A DNA stretch of 64,000 nt from Pontibacter roseus DSM 17521. GTDB taxonomy: Bacteria > Bacteroidota > Bacteroidia > Cytophagales > Hymenobacteraceae. The position numbers and the translations under genes were made by a program. Each line of letters opens with the position of its first letter. Positions within the stretch are counted from its first letter, which is position 1. This document shows, in pieces, positions 54,604 through 62,560 of the stretch. Location of the stretch: NCBI RefSeq assembly GCF_000373265.1, contig NZ_KB890761.1:1166599-1230598 (forward strand). Reading direction: 5' to 3'. The notes beneath the pieces are model-generated. The model was not told where the DNA came from and searched no databases. It saw only the letters and a list, made by a program, of their open reading frames with translations.

Positions 54604-55869
54604 TCACCCCACAACGATGCCCGCCTCGCTCGCCGCTACGGCAGGTTGGCTGTTCAGACGCTGTCGCTCCATGTGCTGCACCACCCAGTAAAAACCCAAA
54701 GCGGTTATAACCGATAAGCCGCCCGTGCTCCACCACAGGGTATCGAAGCCATACTTAGAGGCAATGGTGGTACCCAGGTATGGCGCCACCACATGGGCAG
54801 CCGAGTAGGAGATGGTATACAGTCCCATGTAAGAGCCCCTGTTGGCCTCTGTGGAGCGCTCTACCGCGATGGTCGCCATGAAGGGCATGGCCAGTATCTC
54901 GGAGAGGCTCAGCAGCGCCATGGCGGCATATAGGATGCTCACCTGCTCCGTAAGGTTCAGCAGCACATACGATGCGCCCAGCAGCAGCATACCCGATACA
55001 ATCAGCACCGACTTCCGGACTTTATCTCCTATCAGGTATACAGCAATCATCTCCAGCATGAACACGATGAACCCGTTCAGGGCCAGCAGGCTTCCTATAC
55101 CTGTTTCTGATAGCTTGTATACCTGCCGGTAGTAGAGCGGCAGCGTGGTGATGAACTGAAAGAAGATGCTGGCAAAGCTGCAGCACAAGAGTGTGAACAA
55201 CAGGAACGGAACATCGCGGTAAGGAGAGCGGGCAGAAGACAATGCGGCCGTCTGCTCCTTTTTCTGACGCTGCGGCCGGTGCCCCTGCTGCTTCCGGAAA
55301 TAAATGAAAAAGAAAATTCCGGCTGAGATACAAGTGATACCGTCAGCAATAAAAAGCCAGCGGTAGGAGATGGCCGCCAGGAAACCACCGAGCGCCGGTC
55401 CGATGGAAAAGCCCAGGTTCAGCGCCATGCGGTTGAGCGAGAAAGCCCGGGTCACGTTCTCAGGGCGGGCGTAATAGGCGATGGAGGCAGAGTTGGCAGG
55501 CCGCAGCGTGTCGTTGACGAGGCTGAGGATGAACACGCCTGCCGCCATGTACTCGAACTGGCGCAGGTTGAGCAGCAAAAAATACAGGCTTCCGCCCAGT
55601 GTCAGACTCAGGAACTGCACCTTGAAATGCCCGATACGGTCTGTGAGCCAGCCGCCCAAAAAGGAGCCGCACACAGAGCCTAGCCCGTAGATACTCAGCA
55701 TCATGCCCGCCTCTTTCAAGGAGTAATCGAGCACCTCGGTCAGGTATACGGCCAGGAAAGGAGTTACCATGGCGCCGCTCCGGTTGATGAACATCACCAG
55801 CGACATCATCCAGGCGGGGCGGGAAAGTCCCCCAAAGGCGTTGCGGTAAAGAAGGAGCAATCGTTTCAT
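54604..55869 (-). CDS. MFS transporter (drug/solute efflux type)
   Basis: 421 residues with 12 predicted helices. Start MKRLLLLYRNAF; 20 in-frame codons to 55929 are rejected because the family begins here. The loop 2-3 signature GGWLTDRIGHFK is clear, and a central loop is rich in Gln/Arg (RKQQGHRPQRQKK). It resembles the multidrug MFS group, but substrate is unknown. It converges with the cyclase gene and is not obviously part of that pair. Confidence 0.85.
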   Translation of the reverse strand: MKRLLLLYRNAFGGLSRPAWMMSLVMFINRSGAMVTPFLAVYLTEVLDYSLKEAGMMLSIYGLGSVCGSFLGGWLTDRIGHFKVQFLSLTLGGSLYFLLLNLRQFEYMAAGVFILSLVNDTLRPANSASIAYYARPENVTRAFSLNRMALNLGFSIGPALGGFLAAISYRWLFIADGITCISAGIFFFIYFRKQQGHRPQRQKKEQTAALSSARSPYRDVPFLLFTLLCCSFASIFFQFITTLPLYYRQVYKLSETGIGSLLALNGFIVFMLEMIAVYLIGDKVRKSVLIVSGMLLLGASYVLLNLTEQVSILYAAMALLSLSEILAMPFMATIAVERSTEANRGSYMGLYTISYSAAHVVAPYLGTTIASKYGFDTLWWSTGGLSVITALGFYWVVQHMERQRLNSQPAVAASEAGIVVG

Positions 55870-55964
55870 GGCTGTTGTTGGAGTGTCTGGTTCCGGAGCA
55901 GGTATGTCGCCACTGGACTTGCGCTGCATGCGTCAGCTGTTTGACTCCTTGTGATTATACTGTA

Positions 55965-56849
55965 TTAGTTTTTTACAAACGCGATAGGCTTTACCGGGAA
56001 CAGCTTATCCACCAGCTTCAGTAGCCGGATGCGTGTGTTCTTCACCTTCTTGCGAATGGGCAATCGTTTGAAATCAAACTGCTCCATGCGCCGGATGTCT
56101 TGCTCCAGGGTATAGGACTTGAGCAGCGACTCCAGGAAAAAGGCCGTGATGGCCTCGTTCCAATCGTCTTTGGTGGACCAGTAGTGACCAATCCAGGGGC
56201 TGGCGGGCTGCAGGCCGTAGGTATGGTCCAGGGCCACGGCAATGGCGAACTGCTCAATCAGGCGGCGAGTCACGCCGGCGGCGCACATGTCGTCGCAGAT
56301 GTGCAGGGCCAGCCGGATGGCCTCCAGGTTCTTCTGGGCAGGTATAGCCACCACGCCAGCGTTCCACATGCTGCTTTCGGATGTGATGGTCACGCCGCCG
56401 AAGGGTTTGCCCTGCACCTGGCTCCACATGGTCGTCTCTGTCTTACTCTTCAACTCCGACAGTTTCCCTTCCTGCTCATGCATGAGGGCTATTCCTTGCG
56501 CTAGCTTCTGGAGGAAGTTCTCCAGGTCCTGGTACAAAAAAGTATCGGAATCGAGGTATACCACCGGGTGCTGTCCACCGCTCCTGAGCATGAAATCCTC
56601 TATCGCCTTGATTTTGATGCGCCAGAAAAAGTCGTGCTGCCCCTTCCATTCCTGCAGCTGCGCCTCCGTCACCGGCACCACGTTCACAAACTGCCCCAGG
56701 TGGGTATAGAACTCCGGGTGGTCGGTGTAGATGTTGATGGAGTTGACCTTCTCCCGCTGCTTCAGGAAAGACAGAATACAGAAATTCGCCTGGTAGTGGT
56801 TCTTGATGTTGGGCCCGAAGGTCAGGAAAAGTAAATCCATAGTAATCAT
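55965..56849 (-). CDS. GT-A-type glycosyltransferase-like protein
   Basis: 294 residues (or 291 from the second Met). A nucleotide-diphospho-sugar transferase fold is suggested by the N-terminal LLFLTFGPNIKNHYQANFC, the DxD element in VVYLDSDTFLY (about 92-102) and SSMWNAGVVAIPAQ. The C-terminal 60 residues are basic. Similar proteins of unknown acceptor occur in Bacteroidota. It lies between MFS and pth on the same strand. No neighbouring polysaccharide genes, so its target is not known. Confidence 0.7.
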   Translation of the reverse strand: MITMDLLFLTFGPNIKNHYQANFCILSFLKQREKVNSINIYTDHPEFYTHLGQFVNVVPVTEAQLQEWKGQHDFFWRIKIKAIEDFMLRSGGQHPVVYLDSDTFLYQDLENFLQKLAQGIALMHEQEGKLSELKSKTETTMWSQVQGKPFGGVTITSESSMWNAGVVAIPAQKNLEAIRLALHICDDMCAAGVTRRLIEQFAIAVALDHTYGLQPASPWIGHYWSTKDDWNEAITAFFLESLLKSYTLEQDIRRMEQFDFKRLPIRKKVKNTRIRLLKLVDKLFPVKPIAFVKN

Positions 56850-56872
56850 TTTATCCGCCTGCTGGTGGCTGA

Positions 56873-57436
56873 TTATTTGGTGTTATACTGGTTCATGGTG
56901 CGCTCCAACCCGATGCTGCCGAAGGCAATCACCGATTCGGCCGCTTTCTCAATCAGCGTCTGCAGCTCGGCCTGCTCGTCGTTGCTGAACGTGCTGAGCA
57001 CATAGTCTACCTGTTTGCCTTTGTGAAAGGAGTCGCCCACCCCGAAACGCAGACGCGGGTAGTTGTTGTGGCCCAGTGTCTGCTCGATGTGCTTCAGGCC
57101 GTTGTGCCCGCCGGCACTGCCCTTGGCGCGTATGCGTATTTTGCCGAACGGCAGTGCGATGTCATCTGTAATCACCATCATCTGTTCAGGCGGCAGCTTC
57201 AGGCTGTTCAGGTAGTGGCCCACGGCCTTGCCGCTCAGGTTCATGTACGTGGTGGGCTTCACCAGCACATAGGTGCGGCCCTTGCTCTTTATCTCGGTGA
57301 CGAAGGCGTGGCGGCCGGTGTCGAATTTGCCGTCAAACTTCTGTGCCAGGTAGTCCAGCACCATAAAGCCAATGTTGTGGCGCGTCTCCGCGTATTCCGG
57401 GCCGATGTTGCCAAGGCCCACAATCAGGTATTTCAT
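56873..57436 (-). CDS. pth: Peptidyl-tRNA hydrolase
   Basis: 187 residues, started at MKYLIVGLGNIGPEY, where the family begins. The frame stays open to 57517 and would add 27 residues (MSNTTIKRIQQWLGLE start). The active-site His is in ETRHNIGFM, Asn in TYMNLSG (catalytic), Asp in ITDDIALPFG, and GGHNGLKHIEQTLG. It recycles peptidyl-tRNA from stalled ribosomes. Adjacent to rplY and prs, a common arrangement. Confidence 0.93.
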   Translation of the reverse strand: MKYLIVGLGNIGPEYAETRHNIGFMVLDYLAQKFDGKFDTGRHAFVTEIKSKGRTYVLVKPTTYMNLSGKAVGHYLNSLKLPPEQMMVITDDIALPFGKIRIRAKGSAGGHNGLKHIEQTLGHNNYPRLRFGVGDSFHKGKQVDYVLSTFSNDEQAELQTLIEKAAESVIAFGSIGLERTMNQYNTK

Positions 57437-57599
57437 ACTGGTGTCTTCGGTAGTAGCAGCGGCTCTCTGCTCAAGGCCCAGCCACTGCTGTATTCGCTTG
57501 ATTGTTGTATTGCTCAATTGTTAGCTTGTTGATGCGCGTGGCAAGGCATTGAAAAAGCAATTTAGCCATTTCATGATGAAACAGTCGAGCCTTCCATCA

Positions 57600-57644
57600 A
57601 AAACAAAAAAATCCTGCCCTGCTCGCAGCAGGACAGGATTTAGA
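57600..57644 (-). terminator. rplY terminator
   Basis: AAATCCTG.CCTGCT pairs with AGCAGG.CAGGATTT (one mismatch), with a U-run on the minus strand; about 25 nt after the L25 stop codon. Confidence 0.8.
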
Positions 57645-57665
57645 TTGCCTTTGGAGCAGCAGGAA

Positions 57666-58250
57666 TTATTTCTTGCCGCGTGTCTCTTCAGCCTGTGCGC
57701 TCTTAAGGGCACGTGGGATAGTAACGGTTGCTACCGGAGCAAGCGGGTTGGTCAGGATTTCGTAGTCACCCTTCGCGATTTTGCTTACTTTGATAGACTT
57801 GCCAAGCTCCAGGTCAGAAATGTCGACCTCGATAGCGTCCGGCAGGTATGCAGGAAGCGCTTTGATTTTCAGCTTGCGCAGTTTCGTCACGAGCTTGCCA
57901 CCGGCCAACACGCCTGGTGATACGCCCACAAACTTAACCGGAACGTCAATTTTAACCGCCTTGTCGTCCTGCAGCAGCAGGAAGTCAACGTGCAGCAGCA
58001 TTTCGTTCACTGGGTGGAACTGTATGTCCTGAAGGATGGCTCTGTAGTGCGTTCCTTCGATATTCAGGTCTACTTCGTATACTTCTGGAGAATAAACTAA
58101 GTCTCTGAACAGGATAGCTGGTGCGTAGAAGTGAATTTGCTCAGCGCCGCCATATAATACACCTGGTACATAAGACTCATTACGCAGCTCTTTCGTCTGC
58201 GCTTTGCCGAGATTTGCTCTTTTAAACCCTATAATCTCTAAAGTTTTCAT
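57666..58250 (-). CDS. rplY: 50S ribosomal protein L25/general stress protein Ctc
   Basis: 194 residues. Start MKTLEIIGFKRANLGKAQTKELRN; the 11 upstream in-frame codons are dropped. The N-terminal L25 domain binds 5S rRNA (VPGVLYGGAEQIHF). The C-terminal TL5/CTC domain (about 100-190) ends KSAQAEETRGKK. Length fits the two-domain CTC form. Followed by pth; prs lies upstream, a typical order. Confidence 0.94.
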   Translation of the reverse strand: MKTLEIIGFKRANLGKAQTKELRNESYVPGVLYGGAEQIHFYAPAILFRDLVYSPEVYEVDLNIEGTHYRAILQDIQFHPVNEMLLHVDFLLLQDDKAVKIDVPVKFVGVSPGVLAGGKLVTKLRKLKIKALPAYLPDAIEVDISDLELGKSIKVSKIAKGDYEILTNPLAPVATVTIPRALKSAQAEETRGKK

Positions 58251-58280
58251 AAAAATGAATTTGTTAAAATTTTCAGGCCA

Positions 58281-58288
58281 CAAAGGTA
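58281..58288 (-). promoter_or_regulatory. -7 box of the rplY promoter
   Basis: TACCTTTG on the minus strand, 30 nt before the L25 start codon. Confidence 0.5.
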
Positions 58289-58391
58289 TGGCTTTTATTT
58301 AGAATTGTTGAAGGCTTAGGTGTTTAATTGTTAAGATTTGTTTCTTTAAGAGAATCAACAATTTAACCATTGAGCTATATAACAATCTAGC

Positions 58392-59321
58392 TTAAATAAA
58401 CAGCGAGCTGATAGACTCGTGCGTCACCACGTTGTTGATGGCGCGGGCGAACAGCTCGGAGAAGGAAAGCACCTTTATCTTAGAGCAGTCCTGACGCAAC
58501 GGAATGGTGTCAGACACCACCAGTTCTTCCAGTACCGAATTCTCGATGCGCTCATAAGCTGGGCCTGACAGCACAGGGTGCGTCGCGATGGCTCTTACCG
58601 TTTTCGCGCCTTTTTCTTTCAGCAGTTTGGCCGCCTGGGTGATGGTACCGGCTGTGTCCACCATGTCATCCACCAGCACCACGTCCATACCTTCCACGTC
58701 ACCGATTACCTGCATAGAGGCAATCTCGTTAGCGCGTTTGCGGTGTTTGTCGCAGACAACCATCTCAGCACCGAAGTTCTTGGCAAAGGCTCTTGTTCTT
58801 ACCACACCGCCCACGTCAGGAGAGGCGAAGATGAGGTCGCTGCCCAGGTTGAGGCTGCGCAGGTAGGGCACGAAGATGGCCGAGCCGTCGAGATGATCCA
58901 CCGGGATGTCAAAGAAGCCTTGAATCTGGCCGGCGTGCAGGTCACAGGTCATCAGGCGGTCAGCGCCTACGGACTGTATGGCGTTAGCCAGCACTTTGGA
59001 GCCGATGGAAACGCGTGGCTTGTCTTTTCTGTCCTGGCGGGCGTAGCCGTAGTAAGGCATCACTACAATCACTTTGTGGGCTGAGGCGCGCTTGGCCGCG
59101 TCTACCATCAGCATGAGTTCCATCAGGTTGTCGGCTGGCGGAAAGGTGGACTGCACCAGGAATACTTCTGCACCACGAACGGATTCGTTGAAGTGTGGTG
59201 CCATCTCTCCGTCGCTAAATCGAAGTAGCTCAAGGTCGCCGAGCTGCGTACCGTAAGCGGCAGCTATTTTTTCGGCTAAGTATTTGGAGGCGGAACCAGC
59301 GAAAATTTTTACCTGTGGCAT
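58392..59321 (-). CDS. prs: Ribose-phosphate pyrophosphokinase
   Basis: 309 residues. Makes PRPP from ribose-5-phosphate and ATP. Family blocks are KIFAGSASKYLAEKIA, FSDGEMAPHFNESVRG, MPYYGYARQDRKDKPRVSI (ATP loop, quoted in part) and the PRPP-binding VVLVDDMVDTAGTI (DDMxDTxGT). Hexameric enzyme of nucleotide synthesis, here near purL. Has a -7 box upstream. Confidence 0.95.
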   Translation of the reverse strand: MPQVKIFAGSASKYLAEKIAAAYGTQLGDLELLRFSDGEMAPHFNESVRGAEVFLVQSTFPPADNLMELMLMVDAAKRASAHKVIVVMPYYGYARQDRKDKPRVSIGSKVLANAIQSVGADRLMTCDLHAGQIQGFFDIPVDHLDGSAIFVPYLRSLNLGSDLIFASPDVGGVVRTRAFAKNFGAEMVVCDKHRKRANEIASMQVIGDVEGMDVVLVDDMVDTAGTITQAAKLLKEKGAKTVRAIATHPVLSGPAYERIENSVLEELVVSDTIPLRQDCSKIKVLSFSELFARAINNVVTHESISSLFI

Positions 59322-59374
59322 AAGGCTGCTAAATGCTAATTGTTTGAAGGGTTAGGTTTAGACTATTATGCCCG

Positions 59375-59382
59375 CAAAGCTA
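59375..59382 (-). promoter_or_regulatory. -7 box of the prs promoter
   Basis: TAGCTTTG on the minus strand, 53 nt before the prs start codon. Confidence 0.45.
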
Positions 59383-59448
59383 CAAAAATCCTGAAACATG
59401 CTATCTGATATTTCTGATTTTTAATTAGTTAGCAGAAATCGTAAAGCA

Positions 59449-59485
59449 AAAAAAGCAGCACCCGTTAGCGGAGTGCTGCTTTTTT
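59449..59485 (-). terminator. tRNA-Gln terminator
   Basis: AAAAAAGCAGCAC pairs with GTGCTGCTTTTTT; U-run on the minus strand directly after the tRNA. Confidence 0.9.
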
Positions 59486-59488
59486 AAG

Positions 59489-59561
59489 TTGTCCGACCAG
59501 GTTTCGAACCTGGACTCTTCTGAACCAAAATCAGACGTGTTGCCAGTTACACCATCGGACA
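59489..59561 (-). tRNA. tRNA-Gln (TTG)
   Basis: 73 nt. The 7-bp acceptor stem TGTCCGA/TCGGACA, a discriminator A, the anticodon stem TCTGA/TCAGA with loop TTTTGGT (anticodon TTG), and GGTTCGAACC in the T arm are all visible. CCA is not encoded. The U1-type start TGTCCGATGG is usual for bacterial tRNA-Gln. Confidence 0.95.
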
Positions 59562-59666
59562 ATCTCTACTAAACTTCCGTGCCGAAGCACCGTTGTCGTT
59601 TGATGATGCAAAGATAGGCAGGCGATTTTAAACTGCAAACATTTGCCGGAGATTTTTTCTAAAATT

Positions 59667-61883
59667 TTAGTCCAAAATCTGCTCCAACGCTGTGTCGTAG
59701 TGCTTTTTGGCTACTGTCACGCCATGGAAATGCTCCCCGTCTATGTGGCAGTCGTGGGCGGTTACTGTGCCTAATTGAGTGAAATTCACGCCCTTATTTT
59801 GCAGCGCCTGCTCAAAGGCCGCCTGTTGCTCCGGCTTAACGGAAACCACTACACGGCTCTGGCTCTCACCGAACAAATAAGCATCTTTTCTGAAATTCCT
59901 ATCGGTCTCGATGTCGAAGCCCAGCTCGTTTGGCATACCTGACTCCAGCAGCGCGATGTATAAACCACCGTCCGCCACGTCGTGCGCCGACTGCACCAGC
60001 CTACCCGCAATCACCTCCCGAATGGCGTCCTGCAGCTTCAGCTCAGCGTCTATATTGAAGAAAGGGGCAGGGGAGAGCTTCACGTTGTGGTACGAGTACA
60101 GGTACTCCGATGAGGCGATGTCGTTCTGTGAGTCTCCCACCAAATATATCAGGTCACCAGCATTCTGGAAGGCCAGCGTCATCTTGTTGCTCTTGTCCTC
60201 CAGTATGCCCAGCATACCAATGGTTGGGGTCGGGAACACCGGACCTTCATCGGAAGACTGGTTGTAGAAGCTCACGTTTCCGCCAGTCACCGGCGTGCCC
60301 AGGGCGGTGCAGGCTTTGCCCATACCTTTAATGGCGCCCACAAAGTGCCAGTATACCTCCGGCACGTACGGGTTGCCGAAGTTGAGGCAGTTAGTGATGG
60401 CCACCGGCTCAGCGCCGGAGCATACGATATTGCGTGCCGCCTCAGCCACGGCGATGGCCGTTCCCTCTTCCGGGTCGGCGTACACGTAGCGGCTGTTGCA
60501 ATCCACAGTCACGGCAATCGACTTGTCTGTGCCTTTCACTTTCACGATGGCAGCGTCAGCAGGGGCGTTGGTGGTCATGGTAGAGGTACCCACCATGGAG
60601 TCGTACTGGCGGTACACCCAGCGCTTGGAAGCGATGTTCGGGTGCGTGGCCAGGAACTCGGCTACAGCCTGGTAATCCTCCGGCTCTGCCACCTGGTCTA
60701 TGTTGAATTTCTTGGATTCGGCGAAGTAGGCCGGCTCACGATACTCCCGGTGGTATACCGGAGCGCCACCGCCCAGCACCAGGTCATGGGCTGGTACCTC
60801 AGCAGCCAGTTCTCCGTTCATGTAGTAGCGCAGCATGCCGCCTTCGGTCACGACACCAATCTGCTCGCAGTAAAGGTCCCACTTGTCGCAAATGTCCTTG
60901 ATAGTCTGCTCATAGCCTTTCTTCATCACGATGAGCATACGCTCCTGGCTCTCGGAGAGCAGGATTTCGAACGGCACCATGTTCGCTTGGCGCGTAGGCA
61001 CCTTATCCAGCCAGATTTCCATGCCGTGTTCGCCTTTGGCGCTCATCTCGGAAGTGGAGCAGGTGATACCCGCGGCACCCATGTCCTGCATACCTATCAC
61101 GTGGCCCGACTGGATGATTTCGAGCGTCGCCTCCAACAGCAGCTTCTCCTGGAAAGGGTCACCTACCTGAACGGATGGCAGGTCCTTGGCGGAATCCTCG
61201 GTAATGTCTTTGGACGCGAAGGCCGCGCCGTGTATACCGTCCTTGCCAGTGGCAGAACCCACAATGAAAACCGGGTTGCCTACACCGTAGGAAGTGGCAG
61301 AGGCCGTTTCGCCCACCTTTACTATACCTGCTGAGAAGGCGTTCACCAGCGGGTTAATGTTGTAGCACTCGTCAAAGAAGAGCTCACCGCCCACAGTAGG
61401 TATACCAAAGGCGTTGCCGTAGTCACCAATGCCTTTCACTACGCCGCGTAACAGGCGCTGTGTTTTCTCGGAGCGCGGGTTGCCAAAGCGGAGCGAGTTG
61501 AGCTGCGCAATTGGGCGGGCACCCATCGTGAATATATCGCGGTTTATACCTCCCACACCGGTCGCGGCGCCCTGGTAGGGCTCGATGGCGGAAGGGTGGT
61601 TGTGTGATTCTATCTTGAAGCTGCAGGCGTAGCCGTCGCCGATGTCCACCAGGCCCGCGTTCTCTTCGCCGGCCTTGGCCAGCATGCGTGGAGAGTCCTT
61701 CGGCAGGGTCTTGAGCCAGACGATGGAGTTCTTGTAAGAGCAGTGCTCCGACCACATAACAGAAAATATACTGAGCTCTGTGAAGTTCGGAGTGCGCCCC
61801 AGGATTTGCTTTATCTTTTCAAATTCTTCCTCCAGAAGGCCGAGCTTCTGTGCTGTTTCTACTGTAGTCAGTTGTTGTTCCAC
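59667..61883 (-). CDS. purL: Phosphoribosylformylglycinamidine synthase, PurL subunit
   Basis: 738-residue small-type PurL. It makes FGAM from FGAR, glutamine and ATP and needs PurQ and PurS partners that are not in the window. Motifs are [11 protein letters not shown] near residue 45, [38 protein letters not shown] and the second-half [15 protein letters not shown], all typical of the duplicated AIRS-like fold. Monocistronic, with a -7 box at 61913. Confidence 0.95.
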   Translation of the reverse strand: MEQQLTTVETAQKLGLLEEEFEKIKQILGRTPNFTELSIFSVMWSEHCSYKNSIVWLKTLPKDSPRMLAKAGEENAGLVDIGDGYACSFKIESHNHPSAIEPYQGAATGVGGINRDIFTMGARPIAQLNSLRFGNPRSEKTQRLLRGVVKGIGDYGNAFGIPTVGGELFFDECYNINPLVNAFSAGIVKVGETASATSYGVGNPVFIVGSATGKDGIHGAAFASKDITEDSAKDLPSVQVGDPFQEKLLLEATLEIIQSGHVIGMQDMGAAGITCSTSEMSAKGEHGMEIWLDKVPTRQANMVPFEILLSESQERMLIVMKKGYEQTIKDICDKWDLYCEQIGVVTEGGMLRYYMNGELAAEVPAHDLVLGGGAPVYHREYREPAYFAESKKFNIDQVAEPEDYQAVAEFLATHPNIASKRWVYRQYDSMVGTSTMTTNAPADAAIVKVKGTDKSIAVTVDCNSRYVYADPEEGTAIAVAEAARNIVCSGAEPVAITNCLNFGNPYVPEVYWHFVGAIKGMGKACTALGTPVTGGNVSFYNQSSDEGPVFPTPTIGMLGILEDKSNKMTLAFQNAGDLIYLVGDSQNDIASSEYLYSYHNVKLSPAPFFNIDAELKLQDAIREVIAGRLVQSAHDVADGGLYIALLESGMPNELGFDIETDRNFRKDAYLFGESQSRVVVSVKPEQQAAFEQALQNKGVNFTQLGTVTAHDCHIDGEHFHGVTVAKKHYDTALEQILD

Positions 61884-61912
61884 GTTTTGTCTGGCTTAGG
61901 TAAACGGATGAA

Positions 61913-61920
61913 CAAAAGTA
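61913..61920 (-). promoter_or_regulatory. -7 box of the purL promoter
   Basis: TACTTTTG on the minus strand, 29 nt before the purL start codon. Confidence 0.5.
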
Positions 61921-62118
61921 GGAACTTATCCTATAAGAATACAGCTTTCTTGCGGTTTTTGCTCTCACTCAGCGTTTCAGGCCATACCTGCTGCCCTGCG
62001 GACGGCAGGTATAGCGGTTGCTGATATGGCAGGTGTGGATAAATATCCAAGCTTTTCTGAGAATCGTCTGTCACCATTGCGGAAAGGCTGCGTAAAGAAT
62101 CCTGCAAAAGCATAGCAT

Positions 62119-62358
62119 ATGTATCTTTCAACCATGACGACCGTCAACCCTGATATGATTACGACTACCTGTGGCCGCCAACTTGACCTGAGCAATACGG
62201 AGTTGGTAATAGAGCGATCCAACAGCCTGTTCAGCTACAACATCCACAAACTCAACTCGGGGGAGTACGTCATAGCGGAGAAGTTCTATGCTAACCCGTT
62301 CAACAACCGGTATATCCTGCTCAACGACGAGCAGATTGAGATGCTCAAGAACCTTTAG
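62119..62358 (+). CDS. Small hypothetical protein
   Basis: 79 residues (or 74 from the Met at 62134). Contains ELVIERSNSLFSYNIHKL and NPFNNRYILLNDEQIEMLKNL. It is hydrophilic, with no signal peptide, membrane segment or recognised domain. The codon pattern fits the genome and the gene is isolated between purL and the peptidase. Function unknown. Confidence 0.55.
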   Translation: MYLSTMTTVNPDMITTTCGRQLDLSNTELVIERSNSLFSYNIHKLNSGEYVIAEKFYANPFNNRYILLNDEQIEMLKNL

Positions 62359-62499
62359 TGCTATTTACTTTTTACCTAAATTACCTTTTTACCTATGCAT
62401 AACTCATTAGCTTTCCGAATTTTCAGGGCTATCTGGGCGCAGCTTCAGTAGTCTCAGCAGATTCCCATTCATTAAACAAAATCATCAGCCATACTAAAA

Positions 62500-62537
62500 C
62501 AAGAAGGGCAGTCGGTATACACCGGCTGCCCTTCTTA
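62500..62537 (-). terminator. Terminator of the S9 peptidase gene
   Basis: AAGAAGGGCAGTCGGT pairs with ACCGGCTGCCCTTCTT (one G-U), around a short loop containing GTATAC; about 24 nt after the stop codon. Confidence 0.9.
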
Positions 62538-62560
62538 ATTTTTACCTTGTCTCTGGCTAG